6,786 bases of DNA, taken from positions 1-6,786 of the forward strand of contig JAUWDC010000064.1 of NCBI GenBank assembly GCA_030608985.1, given 5' to 3'. This document shows, in pieces, positions 6,680 through 6,786 of this stretch. Within the stretch, counting starts at the first letter, position 1, and each line of letters opens with the position of its first letter. Both the position numbers and the translations under genes were made by a program. The notes below the pieces were generated by a model. The model had not been told where the DNA came from, made no database searches, and saw only the letters and a list, made by a program, of their open reading frames with translations. The DNA comes from Desulfobia sp. (GTDB lineage: Bacteria > Desulfobacterota > Desulfobulbia > Desulfobulbales > SURF-16).

Positions 6680-6694
6680 TCCGGCTGAGCCGGA
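6680..6694 (-). other. small GC-rich hairpin just upstream of the aspS ribosome binding site
   Basis: TCCGGC and GCCGGA form a perfect 6-bp stem around a 3-base loop, two bases from the Shine-Dalgarno on the mRNA. It has no T-run after it on the minus strand. It could slow ribosome access or mark an RNA-processing point between the upstream gene and aspS, or it may have no function. Confidence 0.35.
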
Positions 6695-6711
6695 AGTTTT
6701 AAGTTTCTAGT

Positions 6712-6786
6712 TTAATGTTTTATGTGAGCGAATTCTTCGCTCCAGAGTTCTATATCCTCTTTAATCACAACATTTTCCTGATCGTG
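6712..6786 (-). CDS. C-terminal 24 residues of an unidentified protein (5' end outside window)
   Basis: The minus strand from the window edge reads 24 open codons and then TAA at 6712-6714. The residues are mostly charged (QENVVIKEDIELWSEEFAHIKH at the end). The reading frame ends 45 bases before aspS on the same strand, which is typical of an operon neighbour. The other two frames close quickly with TGA. The tail is too short to assign a family. It does not resemble a HisRS C-terminus that I recognise, although hisS often precedes aspS. Confidence 0.5.
   Translation of the reverse strand, partial: HDQENVVIKEDIELWSEEFAHIKH

Noticed and set aside
6712..6786. Assignment of the right-edge fragment as hisS
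   Set aside because: hisS often precedes aspS, but the 24 visible residues do not show a HisRS C-terminal pattern I can recognise, so it is left unnamed.

Overview
This 6.8 kb window is a compact bacterial chromosomal segment of moderate G+C content. All four complete genes lie on the minus strand, in transcription order aspS - guaB - guaA - a response-regulator/TPR gene. Partial genes sit at both edges: the 3' end of a GGDEF diguanylate cyclase gene on the plus strand (left), and the last 24 codons of an unidentified minus-strand gene (right). Nothing names the organism directly. The bacterial-type AspRS with non-discriminating signature residues, the REC-TPR and GGDEF proteins, and the short-period palindromic repeats between genes would fit an environmental Gram-negative such as a Desulfobacterota member. 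That placement is an inference and only moderately secure.

Layout from left to right: the GGDEF tail (1-276, +) converges on the REC-TPR gene (344-1504, -) across a 67-base gap. Upstream of the REC-TPR gene, the 90-base gap to guaA holds a 43-base palindrome flanked by perfect 8-base direct repeats. It looks like a very small transposed element. It also carries a near-consensus sigma70 promoter aimed at the REC-TPR gene. guaA (GMP synthase, 1595-3145) and guaB (IMP dehydrogenase, 3290-4750) follow, separated by 144 bases that contain a second, unrelated palindrome made of CTCTGTG-type units. guaB and aspS (4885-6666) are separated by 134 bases built largely of 7-base tandem units arranged as inverted repeats. 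A GC-rich 6-bp hairpin sits just 5' of the aspS ribosome binding site.

Functionally, guaB and guaA encode consecutive steps from IMP through XMP to GMP, the precursor of GTP. GTP is the substrate of the diguanylate cyclase encoded at the left edge, but a regulatory link is only a possibility. AspRS charges tRNA-Asp and, from its signature residues, probably also tRNA-Asn. The enzymes look intact and ordinary. The unusual content is (i) the REC-TPR protein, whose phospho-acceptor aspartate is replaced by glutamate, and (ii) the three gaps between the four complete genes, each occupied by a different repeat or palindrome, one of which seems to supply a promoter. I found no sign of a defence system, prophage, CRISPR array, tRNA or rRNA.
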